64,000 nt of DNA from Mesostigma viride. Its lineage: Eukaryota; Streptophyta; Mesostigmatophyceae; Mesostigmatales; Mesostigmataceae. The notes under the pieces were generated by a model that was given only the letters and a program-made list of their open reading frames with translations, ran no database searches and was not told where the DNA came from. The DNA lies in NCBI GenBank assembly GCA_009746045.1, contig RPFO01000256.1, positions 194,501 through 258,500 of the forward strand. The letters are read 5' to 3'. Positions 36,072 to 46,100 of this stretch are shown here, piece after piece (positions within the stretch are counted from its first letter, which is position 1; every line of letters begins with the position of its first letter). The translations under genes were made by a program, and so were the position numbers.

Positions 36072-36267
36072 CCAGCCTATGGATCCACTAAGAATATTCA
36101 TACCCTGTCGGACCACCGGCGCGGGGATAAACTCAAAAGTGTTCCTCAACTCAACTCAACGACTTGATGTCCATTTTTTCACGTGGGGTGACATGAGTTG
36201 AGTTGAGTTGAATTTATTCCCGCGCCGGTGGTCCGACAGGGTTATTAGTAGTGGATCCATAGGCTGG
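36072..36267. mobile_element. foldback (long inverted repeat) element, 196 bp
   Basis: The arms 36,072–36,160 and 36,197–36,267 are reverse complements over most of their length. They begin and end CCAGCCTATGGATCCACT / AGTGGATCCATAGGCTGG, share TGTCGGACCACCGGCGCG, and have (CAACT)n/(GTTGA)n inner ends. The left arm has a ~15-bp extra segment (about 36,131–36,146). No ORF. The shape fits a foldback MITE. I could not identify a target-site duplication with certainty. Confidence 0.75.
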
Positions 36268-36799
36268 TCCGACCTTATGGGGGTGGTAAACAGGTGAGAA
36301 AAGGACTTGACCCCTACATAAGCTAGTCGTACTGCACACGTAACGGGACACTGCAGGCCTAGGCTTACTTCAGAGCCAAGTATCCAAGAGGTGAAACATC
36401 AGAACAGCTGTAGACGGTACAACAGGAGTGCCTCCAATGAAGGGGCGTGTGAAGCGCCCATGGATTCTCCAAATGCTGGTCGCCGGGAGCTCGCCGTGTC
36501 AACAGGTCGGTATATGATGCCGACCTACCTACATGCGGGCTGTGCGCCAGAAGGGAAAACCTGCAGGGATAGGGCCAAACAGGGGAAAAACCTTGCTGCG
36601 GGGTTACTCAATGGGGTGGGCCTTGGGTAAGGCTTGGCCCAAGGGGTAACCTGGAGGTATTAACTCCCCGGGGGCCTGACTGGCCTTCCGGGGCCTCGCG
36701 CCAGATTGCCGCACGATCTAGAACCACCTATCACTGCTCTAGCTGACGTCGTCCAACTGGGCATCCACAGGAGTCGTTCGTCTGAGACGCGTTGCTGGT

Positions 36800-38300
36800 G
36801 GAGGTCGCCGGGAGATGCGGGGAGCGGGGTGGTGGTGGTGGTGGTGGGTGGGGGCGTCGGTATGGCGGGGAAGGGGTTAGGGGTGGGGTGAGGCACGGCC
36901 GACCAGGAGTGACGGTGGCAGAGACGGGAGCCGGAGGGGGGCAGGGGGGGGGGAGGGCGGTGGTAAGGGCGGCGAGGAGGGCGTTGGGGCGTTGGGGCGT
37001 TGGGGCGGAGGTAGTGGGTGGTGTCATGGGTGGTATGGGCAGAGGTGGTGGGCGGTGGGAAGGGTGGTGGCGGGAGGGGGGGGTGTGAGTAGGAAAGGGC
37101 TGGTGTGGCGGCCTCAACGGGTGGGGAAAGGAGTGGAGAAGGGGGACGCGGAGGGGGTGGGTTGTGGTGGTGGGACGGGTGGTGGCTGTGGCGGTTGGTG
37201 CCTCAGATCCCCGGCCGGCGGCGCAAAGTCCGGGATGATTCCACGAAGATTGATCTGCGACGGCAGGCGCAATTAATTGAACTCAGGATGGTGCCCACGG
37301 GTCGGGTCGGGGTGGCGGCCCTGTTTCAGATGTCACGTACACGCCGGCTCGCCCGCCGAGCTTCCGTCTGCATGGTATGTGGGGGAGGGGGGGTGGGGTG
37401 GGGGGCAGAGTCCTGTGGAGTGGCATGCAGTAGATGGGCGTGGTGGGGTCGCAGGGGCGTCGCTGTGGACATGGGTTGGGCACTGGACTCGTGGGTAGCC
37501 TACACCGTGGGTGATACCGTTGCGGGAGGTGAACTGGGTGGGTACTCGTGGTCCGAGGTATTGTAGTGTGTGTGTTTGGGGGGCGAAGGGGGGGGACCCC
37601 TCCCCCTTTGACGGGTGTCATGGGGGACATTGTTAGGGGTTGATTATGTAGTAGTTGTGGGAAGCAGTTGTCAATTTAGGTAGCTCGTGCGTAGGTCACA
37701 GGTTTGTGTGAGGGTTGGGGATGCATGGGTTGCGTGGGTGGCTTGGATATGGTACGTAGGCGGGCTTGTCGGTGGTCGGTGCAGCAGTGTTAGTTATGGT
37801 TGAGTGGACAACTGGTTGGTTGCCCTGGAGGCCGGGGTGGCCCGGGTTGGTTATGGTTCACGTGGATGATGGGGTGGAGTCATCGTATGTTGGGGCAGCG
37901 GGGGGTGGGGTGGGCGGGGTGCAGTGGTGTAGGGGAACCTCGTAGTGGGGCGGTAGGGTGGTTTAGTAGGTGGTTTGCTATGTTGGTGTGGAGGGTGATG
38001 GAGGTAATTCGGAAGGGTGGTAGTAACATAGGTTGGTTAGGGCCGGGGGACTCAAGGTGGATGGTCGGGTGGGTCATGGTATGGTTTGGGGAGGAGAAGG
38101 GCGGTGTTACGGTGTTGTGGGGGACCTCAGTGTGGGGGCGAGAGTGGTCCGTTGTCAGGTGCCGGGATGGATCGCGGCATGTGGATGGCTGTAACGTATA
38201 TTTGTGGGTGGGGCGGGTATGGAGCAGGCAGGGGACTGGGGCAAGTGGGAGTTAGCGGGGTGGAGGGTGCTGGCATTGTGGCGGGGTGGTAGGAGGCACA
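36800..38300 (+). other. strongly G-rich, C-poor block
   Basis: About 1.5 kb in which the plus strand is almost only G, T and A, with many GGTGGTGGG, GGGTGGG and GGGGGG runs able to form G-quadruplexes. The G-rich intron 1 of the b561 gene at 45.17–45.6 kb looks similar on its sense strand. This suggests transcription from the plus strand, with the block being intronic. Proline-rich minus-strand ORFs here are composition artefacts. Confidence 0.55.
37207..37374 (+). CDS. candidate exon of an unknown plus-strand gene
   Basis: A 168-nt open stretch (56 codons) sits between a clean acceptor (GGTGCCTCAG|ATCC) and a strong donor (ATG|GTATGTG). It stands out against the G-rich flanks by balanced composition and codon-like structure. 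It encodes a basic, Arg-rich segment including RRRKVRDDSTKIDLRRQAQL. Not recognised. Possible partner exons are near 36,680–36,800 and 38,288–38,437 (ending DSDNVRKR and a stop), but I could not phase them. Confidence 0.4.
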
Positions 38301-38439
38301 TGGACACACATAATGGCAAGATTAACTGCATGCATAGCAACATTGGACCAGCTGTTCTAGGTCCTGAAACATCTGCAACCCTCAGCATGCAACAACCAAC
38401 AGCAACTGCCGACAGTGACAATGTTCGCAAGAGGTGACA

Positions 38440-39780
38440 GCAAGTCCATCGGGCACCCCGATGTAATTTTGGGTGGTTCCTAGTCCTGCCGTGTACTTAA
38501 CTTAATTCGGGGCGGCACACTTCGTTTGGTGCAGCAAGGGCTCGATCATGGCCGGTATGGTGGTAGCTGGTAGGTGAAGACCTTGATTGTCATGGATATC
38601 TGGCGTGGCGGAGGGGCCGGAAGTAGCGAGGCACCATGGAAGAGGCGATGGAGCGATTGAGGAAATGTAGGCAGTAGCCCGGGGCCCAGCAGCGGCGGAA
38701 GTGGAAATATTTCTTGACGTGGTGCGTGCGGTGGGATAATTTGGTAGGCACTGCCTGCTATCACCCGGACATTTCCTGTTACGGCACAGCCCGCAGTCGG
38801 CCATGGAGGAGACGGGCCTTGCTGCGAATCAAGGGCGTGATATTGCATGGGGAAAATGATGCCGAGAGTCTCAGGGCGGCTCGCGTGGTGACAGCTGCAG
38901 CGTGAGGGCCAAGGAGCTCGAGATGCAGGTCTCGTACATGTGGGCCACTGGTGAGGTCGCCAATGTGATGGAGGCCTGTCCATCGTGCCAGTCGGACATC
39001 ACTCAACAGCCAGAGGGGCGGCTGAGTTGTCGGTGGGGCTAGAATTCTGGTAACTGCACAGAATTGACCCGAGAAAGCTCGAATGGCGGGCATGGGCAGG
39101 CGAGGTAATAGAGGGAAACATTGCGCCAGTGGTTGAGGAAATAAAGTCCTGTTTACAGTGCTGGGCCGCAGACGTAGTCAAGGCGTCGGCTCAGTTGGCA
39201 GGGCGACGATAAGTCTGTCAAAGCTGCGCATGGGTGGCGCAATGAGAGCTCATTAGGAAGGTCTCGCGCAGGAGGTTTGTATGGGCTCAATTTTATCTCA
39301 GTCCTCGAAGCGTATGCGGGTGAAAATCGTAAATCCGCCATAGCTGCCATTTCAAACATTTTCCCGCCCAGATGTAGAGTTCCCACATGATTGTGGGGTG
39401 ACATGATGACAACTGAACTCGTCGGGGTCTTGATTCTTGATCGGTCGTCAGGGTGCATGATCATCGTTCCACTGCGAACCATCGCCGACAGTTGACCAGT
39501 GCTTAACTGCTGCGCCACGAGGGCCGTCAAGTCACAACCGCGCGATCTCGCTAAGAATCTTCTGGGGGTGGCGTCAAATGATGTGTGGCATGTTTTCCCA
39601 CATTGCATGCTTGTACGCATGGCGATTTCTTAAAGGCGATCTTGTGGTGTCCGATCCGAGACACTTACTTGTATGCCTGGTATATCGATGAGACAACCAG
39701 TTGTAATTCGTGAGTTTTCTGCGCGTCCACTATTCTCTGTAGTTGAATTACAAATGTGATTTGGTAGCCAAGTGTTTTAG
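38440..39780 (-). other. region with uncertain minus-strand ORFs
   Basis: The longest frames are 39,620–39,153 (155 codons) and 39,093–38,779 (104 codons), both minus, both compositionally ordinary and unrecognised. One or more could be exons of an unknown gene, since stops are few between 38,500 and 39,620. I would not assign a product. Confidence 0.3.
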
Positions 39781-39862
39781 CTAGAGTATAGCTACAGTAT
39801 AGCTACAGTATAGCTTGCGCATATACTCCCAACGGAGTTATGTTCCAATTCAATTCAATAGC
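39781..39862 (+). repeat. retroelement 3' end: ACTCC-CAAC-GGAGT hairpin and TTCAA tail
   Basis: ATATACTCCCAACGGAGTTATG (hairpin 39,825–39,838), then TTCCAATTCAATTCAAT. It is the same 3' hairpin as at 41,096 and 52,777, but with the outer pair changed on both sides (A–T instead of G–C) and a different tail unit. Confidence 0.55.
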
Positions 39863-40082
39863 TTGCGAACATCTTGGCTGTTTCTCAATTCCTGACTTGG
39901 ACACATGATTAGACAAAGGCGTTCGAATCCTTGATCTGCTTCCCGTTTGATAGGCGTTTCCCCACTTCCCGTTACTCATTTCTGGCAGCAATCATTGGTT
40001 GGCAAACTAAACGTACGATGATGGCTGCGCTTTAATTATCAAAGGCAGAAGCAACACCAGCAAGGGGATCATCACTTGTGCC

Positions 40083-40106
40083 CGGGGGGGGGGGGGGGGG
40101 GGGGGT
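40083..40106 (+). repeat. poly-G run
   Basis: More than 20 consecutive G residues. A dispersed-repeat copy (TTTCTGGCCTGTGCTGGTTG) begins about 40 bp downstream at 40,146. Confidence 0.9.
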
Positions 40107-40324
40107 AATCGCGAGGACATGTTCCGTGTCAGAGAAGATCTCCCGATTTCTGGCCTGTGCTGGTTGTCTCCTTGATGTTTGTTCCGTGTCAGAAAAGATT
40201 ATCCGTCGGGCGTGGGCCTCGCATGCAACCCCGCGGATGCAGCCACATTGGGTTCTGAGTCCATAGACAGCCTTCGCGTACCAGATGAGGAGGTGGCGAC
40301 AAGCGATCCTGAAACTGCGGGATA

Positions 40325-40720
40325 TTGATGCAGAAAACATGTCATGTCACGCTTGACGCTTTCGATTATCTTCTTGACGACATTCGACCGTTTATTCAGT
40401 GCCCATGGGGCCCCGATGTTAGGCGGGACGTCGTAGACCTCTTCGGACACCATTTTAATGGGTTTTCTCAGGCATATTGCCCGCAACTGCGACTGTCTCA
40501 GTGTGGATACCAGTTACGGTATTGCTTCCAACATGCGGTGCAGCAACGGCGCGAGGCCGGGGATTGTCATCATGCAACGGAGGCGTTATACGACTTCTGG
40601 TCCTGGGTGAAACGAGCTGGACAGACAATTGCATGTGGTTGGGGCATTACCACACACTATGGCATATGTTTGCTTTCCGTGCACGTACCTGGTATCATTG
40701 GAGCATACATTTCTAGTCTT
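40325..40720 (+). pseudogene. possible Harbinger-type transposase fragment
   Basis: Plus-strand text KTCHVTLDAFDYLLDDIRPFIQ resembles the N-terminal start of PIF/Harbinger transposases (fixed aromatic and leucine spacing). A later block in a different frame reads LSVDTSYGIASNMRCSNG, comparable to the helix-turn-helix part of that family, followed by ALYDFWS. At least two frame shifts would be needed and no DDE residues are seen. This is a resemblance only. Confidence 0.25.
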
Positions 40721-40796
40721 GCGCATTATGTATGAGATAGCTTACCGGCCACCTGATACATATCAACATATGACAACCATCTGAATCTAGAATTTA

Positions 40797-41138
40797 GCCA
40801 CGCCATGCCTATGCAGGGAGTTACTCTCTGCTGAGATGCCATGTGTACACCAGCTATAGCCTAGCCACATATACCTTCCACCCCATATGTCATGCAGGCC
40901 TTCTAGGCCCTCTCTCTCCTCAAGCCCCCCCTGGGTGCCTGTGCTTGGTAAGGAGGCATGAACCCTCATGGCGGTGCAGGTGCACCTTGTGCACCCAGAG
41001 CAGGTGATAGTTGTACATCCTCCACCTGCAGGTTGTAGCCCTGATTGTATTACAAACCCATAGATGCCCCTTTCTCAGGGCTATGTGTTACATATGCTCC
41101 CAACGGAGCTATGATTTTAATTAATTAATTAATTAATC
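40797..41138 (+). repeat. retroelement 3' UTR copy with CAAC hairpin and (TTAA)n tail
   Basis: About 340 bp nearly identical to 52,484–52,817. It includes CAGGGAGTTACTCTCTGCTG, CATGCAGGCCTTCTAGGCCC and GGTGCAGGTGCACCTTGTGC, the hairpin GCTCC-CAAC-GGAGC (41,096–41,109) and (TTAA)n (41,115–41,137). There is no ORF1 in front of it here, so this is a strongly 5'-truncated insertion. Confidence 0.85.
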
Positions 41139-41384
41139 TGAATCTAGTATAGGTGTCTAATGATTTTACCACAACTTATCGCTCGCTGAGCGCCATCGAC
41201 ACAGTGGCAATTGTCGCAAAGACGTGACGACGATGATTTCAAAAATTAGACGGTTACTTTATGCTTAGTAGCACCTAATGAGATAAGCGGAAAATGGTTT
41301 GATCCACCTTCCAGCAGAATTAAAAAATTAATTCATCACTTATCAGGCTACACATTTCCATCTCCATTCATATTCATTATCCTG

Positions 41385-41485
41385 AACGACTCGAAAACGC
41401 GGAAAAGATAACGGCAGGCTCGAGCTACCATGGTCCGGATTCTCCAGATTTCTGGCCTGCGCTGGTTGTCTCCTAGATCATGATG
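41385..41485 (+). repeat. dispersed repeat, copy near 41.4 kb
   Basis: AAGATAACGGCAGGCTCGAG, a TACCATGGTCC block, GATTCTCCAGATTTCTGGCC, then TGCGCTGGTTGTCTCC. It matches 47,338–47,410 over about 75 bp and 13,565–13,615 over about 45 bp. Confidence 0.65.
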
Positions 41486-41487
41486 TA

Positions 41488-41655
41488 GACTGCGTCACGT
41501 GGGTACGTACCAATAAAGAAACCTTCAACCTATATACACAATGGGATGGAGGGAGGGCGCCCTAGCTTCTCTCACTGCCGGCCTAAGTGGGCAGGCCACA
41601 AAGCGCTCCTCCGCATCATGGTGCGGGAGCAACTGTGGCCGGAGTGGGTGCAATA
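41488..41655 (-). repeat. short retroelement copy 3 (hairpin family), diverged
   Basis: Matches 19,440–19,600 and 19,970–20,120: GACTGCGTCACGTGGGT, a TTCAACC-TATATACACA block, and GGAGGGAGGGCGCCCTAGCT. The hairpin's outer half and the TTAA tail are missing, replaced by a dispersed-repeat end at about 41,470–41,487. Confidence 0.65.
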
Positions 41656-42110
41656 AAGCTGGCGGCATTATTAGCAAAAGCGTGGCGGATGCAGTAAGAA
41701 CCCAACAGCATGAATCGTGGAATAGCATGGGTCGAAGTCAACGTGACAGTTCCTACATGAATCCAACACATCCACCGCCCGCCCTTCCGTCGGACGGCCG
41801 CGTCCCCCTTATATACGCATGCGCATCGCCAGCATATATGCCGCAATATCGATATCTGGCGAATGGAATTTAGACGCTGACGCTGACCGAAGCGACCACA
41901 GCAAGCTCGGCTGGGGTTGTTTCGGCCTGCCATATATATTGGATTGACACCGCGATCGCCTTCCACCGCAGGTAATTGCATAGAAGATGCGTCGCCCGCG
42001 CTGTTATCCGAGGAGCTGTCAGTGCCGAATTCTTGTTGGCTCGGACTGCACAGTTTCTGGCTAGCGTAGAACGGAAGGATTTCCGCCTAAGATATTAAGA
42101 AAACCAGGCA
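41656..42110. other. unassigned region
   Basis: About 450 bp with no ORF that I recognise. Some ATATA-rich patches around 41,810–41,940. Nothing to report. Confidence 0.4.
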
Positions 42111-42114
42111 CTGA

Positions 42115-42275
42115 TGTTTGAGTCGGCCGTGGTGCCCACAACCCTGCGACTAGAAGCTATAGATAGTTATCCATCCCATTCCATTGCCATCCTGGTTAGG
42201 ACTTTATGTTCACGTGACGACGCAGTCTACGTGTAAATAAATTAAATAAATTAAATTTATTAATTTAATTAATGG
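42115..42275 (+). repeat. retroelement 3' end with CACGTGAC hairpin and AATTAA tail
   Basis: GGCCGTGGTGCCCACAACCC, then AGGACTTTATGTTCACGTGACG and CAGTCTACGTG, then AAATAAATTAAATAAATTAA. It is the third copy of the 26.14–26.39 kb end, with a damaged hairpin. Confidence 0.6.
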
Positions 42276-42504
42276 GCTGCCAGCTGCAGGTACTACGAGT
42301 CCTCGCCCCTAATTAATGCCCCCGCCAAGATCTGCTGCTCATGTGCGGCGCGGGATCCAACTGACGGATCGCCTCGCCCCTTTGACCGCGACGTGACTTG
42401 GCTTGCCCTGATGGCTTGGTTGGGTTGACCCGGCCGCCACTCAGCCTGGGAGATTCCATATGCCGTTCAGCATGTTCTGCTCTGATATCGATGATTGCAG
42501 ATTT

Positions 42505-42896
42505 GCGTCTGCATGAACGGCGCGTCTGGGTGGCACGTCGACCATGCCCCCCCCAAATTATTGCGTAACAATGTTGTCAAGGCCGAGTATCGTGAGATCA
42601 TCGCATTATGTAGCTCTTACCTGTGTGAGGCCACGTGTAAGGCACTGAATCGTATGGTCCGCAATTTTGATTCCCTTCATGCCCGCGCTGACGAGCTTAA
42701 CGACAAGGAGTCACGGCTGATCTGGACCATTTCCCAATTCCCAGCTGGCGACTTGCAACTGGCGGAAATTTTGTCAAAAGCTGACCACAGGGGAGCAAAC
42801 CAGCAAATGATGACATCTGGTCCGCTCACGTGCACATTGCCAAATGTGGATCCACATTGTCAAAATGTGGATGCGCTGACGCGTGACGTCTCATGA
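42505..42896 (+). CDS. hypothetical exon, unknown product
   Basis: An open frame of about 130 codons is preceded by a possible acceptor (GATGATTGCAG|ATTTGC near 42,503) and closed by TGA at 42,896. The predicted text includes VVKAEYREIIALCSSYL and FDSLHARADELNDKESRLIW, which looks like ordinary soluble, helical protein. No family recognised. It lies 250 bp upstream of the b561 gene on the same strand, so it may be the last exon of a separate upstream gene. Confidence 0.35.
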
Positions 42897-43149
42897 CGTG
42901 CAAGGGAAACGAACTATGTTGAAGGACTCGGGAGCGTGATCGTCGTCGATGTCTTGCCCGTTCGTGTAGCAGCTTTCGTGCTTGTAGTTTCCTTGTTCGC
43001 ATAAGCGTGAACGCCACCTTGGTAACGGGTACATGCCTTGGTGATTCTCAACATATTTCCCGTGATCTCGGATTTGTATCCAAGGCTCAAGAGACGTGGT
43101 TGCTGTACATAGTGAAGGGCCTCGTGGTGGTAGCCCGGGGTAAGGTGCA

Positions 43150-46100
43150 ATGGCGCCGCATGGTGTTGCACTACCCTTTGTATTGTTGATTTTTCTTGCA
43201 TCGCCTGTATTCGGCCATGTTCGGCTCCTGTTCCCCCCTGCTCGGACCTATCAAGATGAGCTTGACAATGCGTACGCCGCCGGGCCTTGCGGCGTGGAGC
43301 GCGCTGCTGACGCGGTGCCGACGCCTCTCGTGGCGGGAGAGGACGTCCGTGTGTCCTGGCACCTCTCTTACCCGCATCGAGGCGGGTTCAGAATCAACCT
43401 TCTGCGTCCTCTCGTCGTCAACGGCACGCTGTGGTCTGGGAATGGCGGCTTGCCCGGGGTGAATTACGAGGTCCACCAACTCACGACGGACGACACCCCA
43501 GGCGTCTTCGGGACCTCCGTCAACGACACCACCGCGCAGGATGTCACGGTACAAATCCCCTCCAACTTCCCCGCGTGTTCCAACTGCACGCTGCAGCTGA
43601 TCCGCCTCGCCGAGGACTGGGCCGGCTCCGACGGCGTGACCGAGTACAACTTTTTCTCGTGCGCCGACGTGCGCGTGGTGCCCGTGGGCGACCTGACCGC
43701 GCCCGACCTCACGGGCTGCCTCGGCTGCAGTGGCCACGGCGACTGCGACGTCGCCTCCCACACCTGCGGCTGCCTGGTCGGCGACGGCAAGATCCCCACG
43801 GGGAAGTACTGCGAGACGTGGGACGAATGCCGCGTAGACGCTGACTGCGGGCCCGCGCACGGGCGCTGCGTGACCGTTGGCTCCAAGTACGGCCAGCCCA
43901 ACATGCAGTGCTATTGCGAGACCGGCTGGTTCGGCACGAATTGTGCGCAGGCCTCCTATCTCCCCCTCTCGGCGTCCAGCAACCTTGAAGCGGAATACGA
44001 GCAGCATGTCATGTCGGATGACGGCCGGTTCATGTTATTCTACAACGTCACGGGGAGCGAGATCGAGGTGGCGCTTCAAGTGGCGACTGACTCGTGGGTA
44101 GCGATCGGGTGGCGCCCCGAGACGGCCGGGGAAGCCACTTCGGAGGAGAGCGAGGAGGAGGAGGAGGAGGAAGATGAGGAGGAAGAAGAGGAGGAGGAGG
44201 ACGAGGAGGAGGAGGTGGAGGATCGTCGTCACCGCCACCACCACCGGCGCTTGCAGGGGCTCTCCGGCCGGCTGCACCGCAGCCTGCAAGAGGCGGGCGA
44301 GACGGAGGACAAGCTAGGCCCCTACGTGAACGAAATGTCCTCACAGGACGTCACGGTGGCGTACGCCAGGGGCAACTATTTCCGGATCCGCGACAGCTGG
44401 TCCAGGGGGGAGGGCACACCCTTGCCGGACTCGTATCACGCGGGCACCGATGACATCATCGACGCCAACGGTATCGAGACAGGCACCCACACGCTGATCA
44501 AGTTCCGCCGCCGCCTCGTGACGGGCGACAGCGCCGACTGGGACCTGCTCCCCGGCACGCCCATGTTCCTCATCTACGCGTTCGGTCAGGGCACGACCGT
44601 GTTTGGCGGCGCGGCGACGATAACCCACGACCCGGCCACGGGGGCCGAGGGGAATGTGTCCGCCATGTCGGCGTTTTACCGCACGGACGACCTCCGTTAC
44701 CACGGGGAGCTCAACCGGGGGTCCCTGGGCACTATCACGCTCGTGGAGCCGATCACGGTGGACACGGTCACCAACACGACGACTGGGGAGAGCCAGAACT
44801 CGACCTCGAGCACGATCAAGTCGTCGACCACGTGCGTCAAGTCCACCCTCCCCGGCCTGGACTGCCAGGTGTCGCTCCGTAGCGGCGCTTACATCCTCCA
44901 CTGGCGAGCGGACGATGCGGGGCTCTCGTTCGGTGTGGATGCGGCCACGACGGGTTACGTGGCGGTAGGCTTCCCCAAGCGAAGGGGGGTCATGGTCGGC
45001 GGCGAGGCAGTCATTGGGTGGATCAACGCGGACGGCAGCGGCGCCCACGTGGGCGCGTATTCTCTGCGGGGTGAGACGGTCTCGACCGTCGTCCTGAACA
45101 GCAACATCCAGCTGGCCAACACGTCGGTCACGCGAGTGGGCACCCGCACGCTTCTGCAGTAAGTATGGGGGGGGCGTTACAAGAATATATAAATAATGCC
45201 CTCACGTGAGTGGAACCCGCACGCTTCTGCGGTGACTGACCCGATACGGCCAGGGATGCTCCTGCGGGGAAGGGTAGGGACGGGGTGGTGGTGTGCGTGA
45301 CAAAATAAGTTTTTGTGGGTGGATTAGGGTACGCTTGTGCGGTGAGTGCTCGGGGCTAAGGATGGGGGTGGTAGAAGTATGGGCAGGGGGGTGATGATGC
45401 GGTGGGTGCTGAAACTAGTACGGGGGGTGGGTTTTAAAAGAAAGAGAAATTGCGCCCTTGCGATGAGTGGGGTCCCTACTTCTGCAGTGGGTAGGGGGGC
45501 CAGTCACGTGATTCATTGAGGGGGGGGGCGCATGGTCATGTGGTGGGTGCTGTAAGGAGTGAGGGCGGGCAGTGCGCATGGTGGTGGGTGGGGGTGGGGT
45601 GGGGGTGATGGCTATGCGGGGACTCCTGATGTCGTCCTGGCACTTTACTTGAATGATACTGCCTTTCCCTTGTATTTCGTCCCTGTTGCTCAGGTGCCTA
45701 TCACGGTCTACCAGGGTCGATAAGCCTGGATAGCTAATACTTATCACGGTCTGCCAGGGTCGATGGTACCTTACCCAGTACCGGCCTTGCGCCCCTTGCT
45801 GACCAATCATTGTTTTGGTTTTGTTTTGGTGTGCTAACCCATCCTTTCAGATCGTTAAGCCAAGTTTGAGTTCTAATCCCAAAGAAGCTCTGCCTCCCGT
45901 GTCCGTCCTGCCCAGATGCTCCTTCTTTGGCCCCCCCCTTTTGGTATGCGATAATGTTGTGCTTCCCATCCAGGTTCCGCTATCCTATCTCTCTTTTACA
46001 CTTTAGCTTTAATCACAAGGATTCCTCCCCTACGCGCTATCTCCTCCCCCCCCCTGTCTCCCCCCTGACTCTGGCTCCCGACAACCTCGTTCCCCCGTCC

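Noticed and set aside
36660-37120. Proline-rich minus-strand proteins over the G-rich block
   Set aside because: Text is almost only P, T, H and S, as expected from a C-rich low-complexity strand.
19408-42275. TTAA stretches as piggyBac target sites
   Set aside because: They are variable-length (TTAA)n tails on one side of retroelement ends, not single TTAA duplications flanking a DNA transposon.
43171-44340. Minus-strand ORFs of up to 278 codons opposite the b561 gene
   Set aside because: They lie antisense to a clearly coding exon of high GC content, have arginine/alanine-rich meaningless text and no family features.
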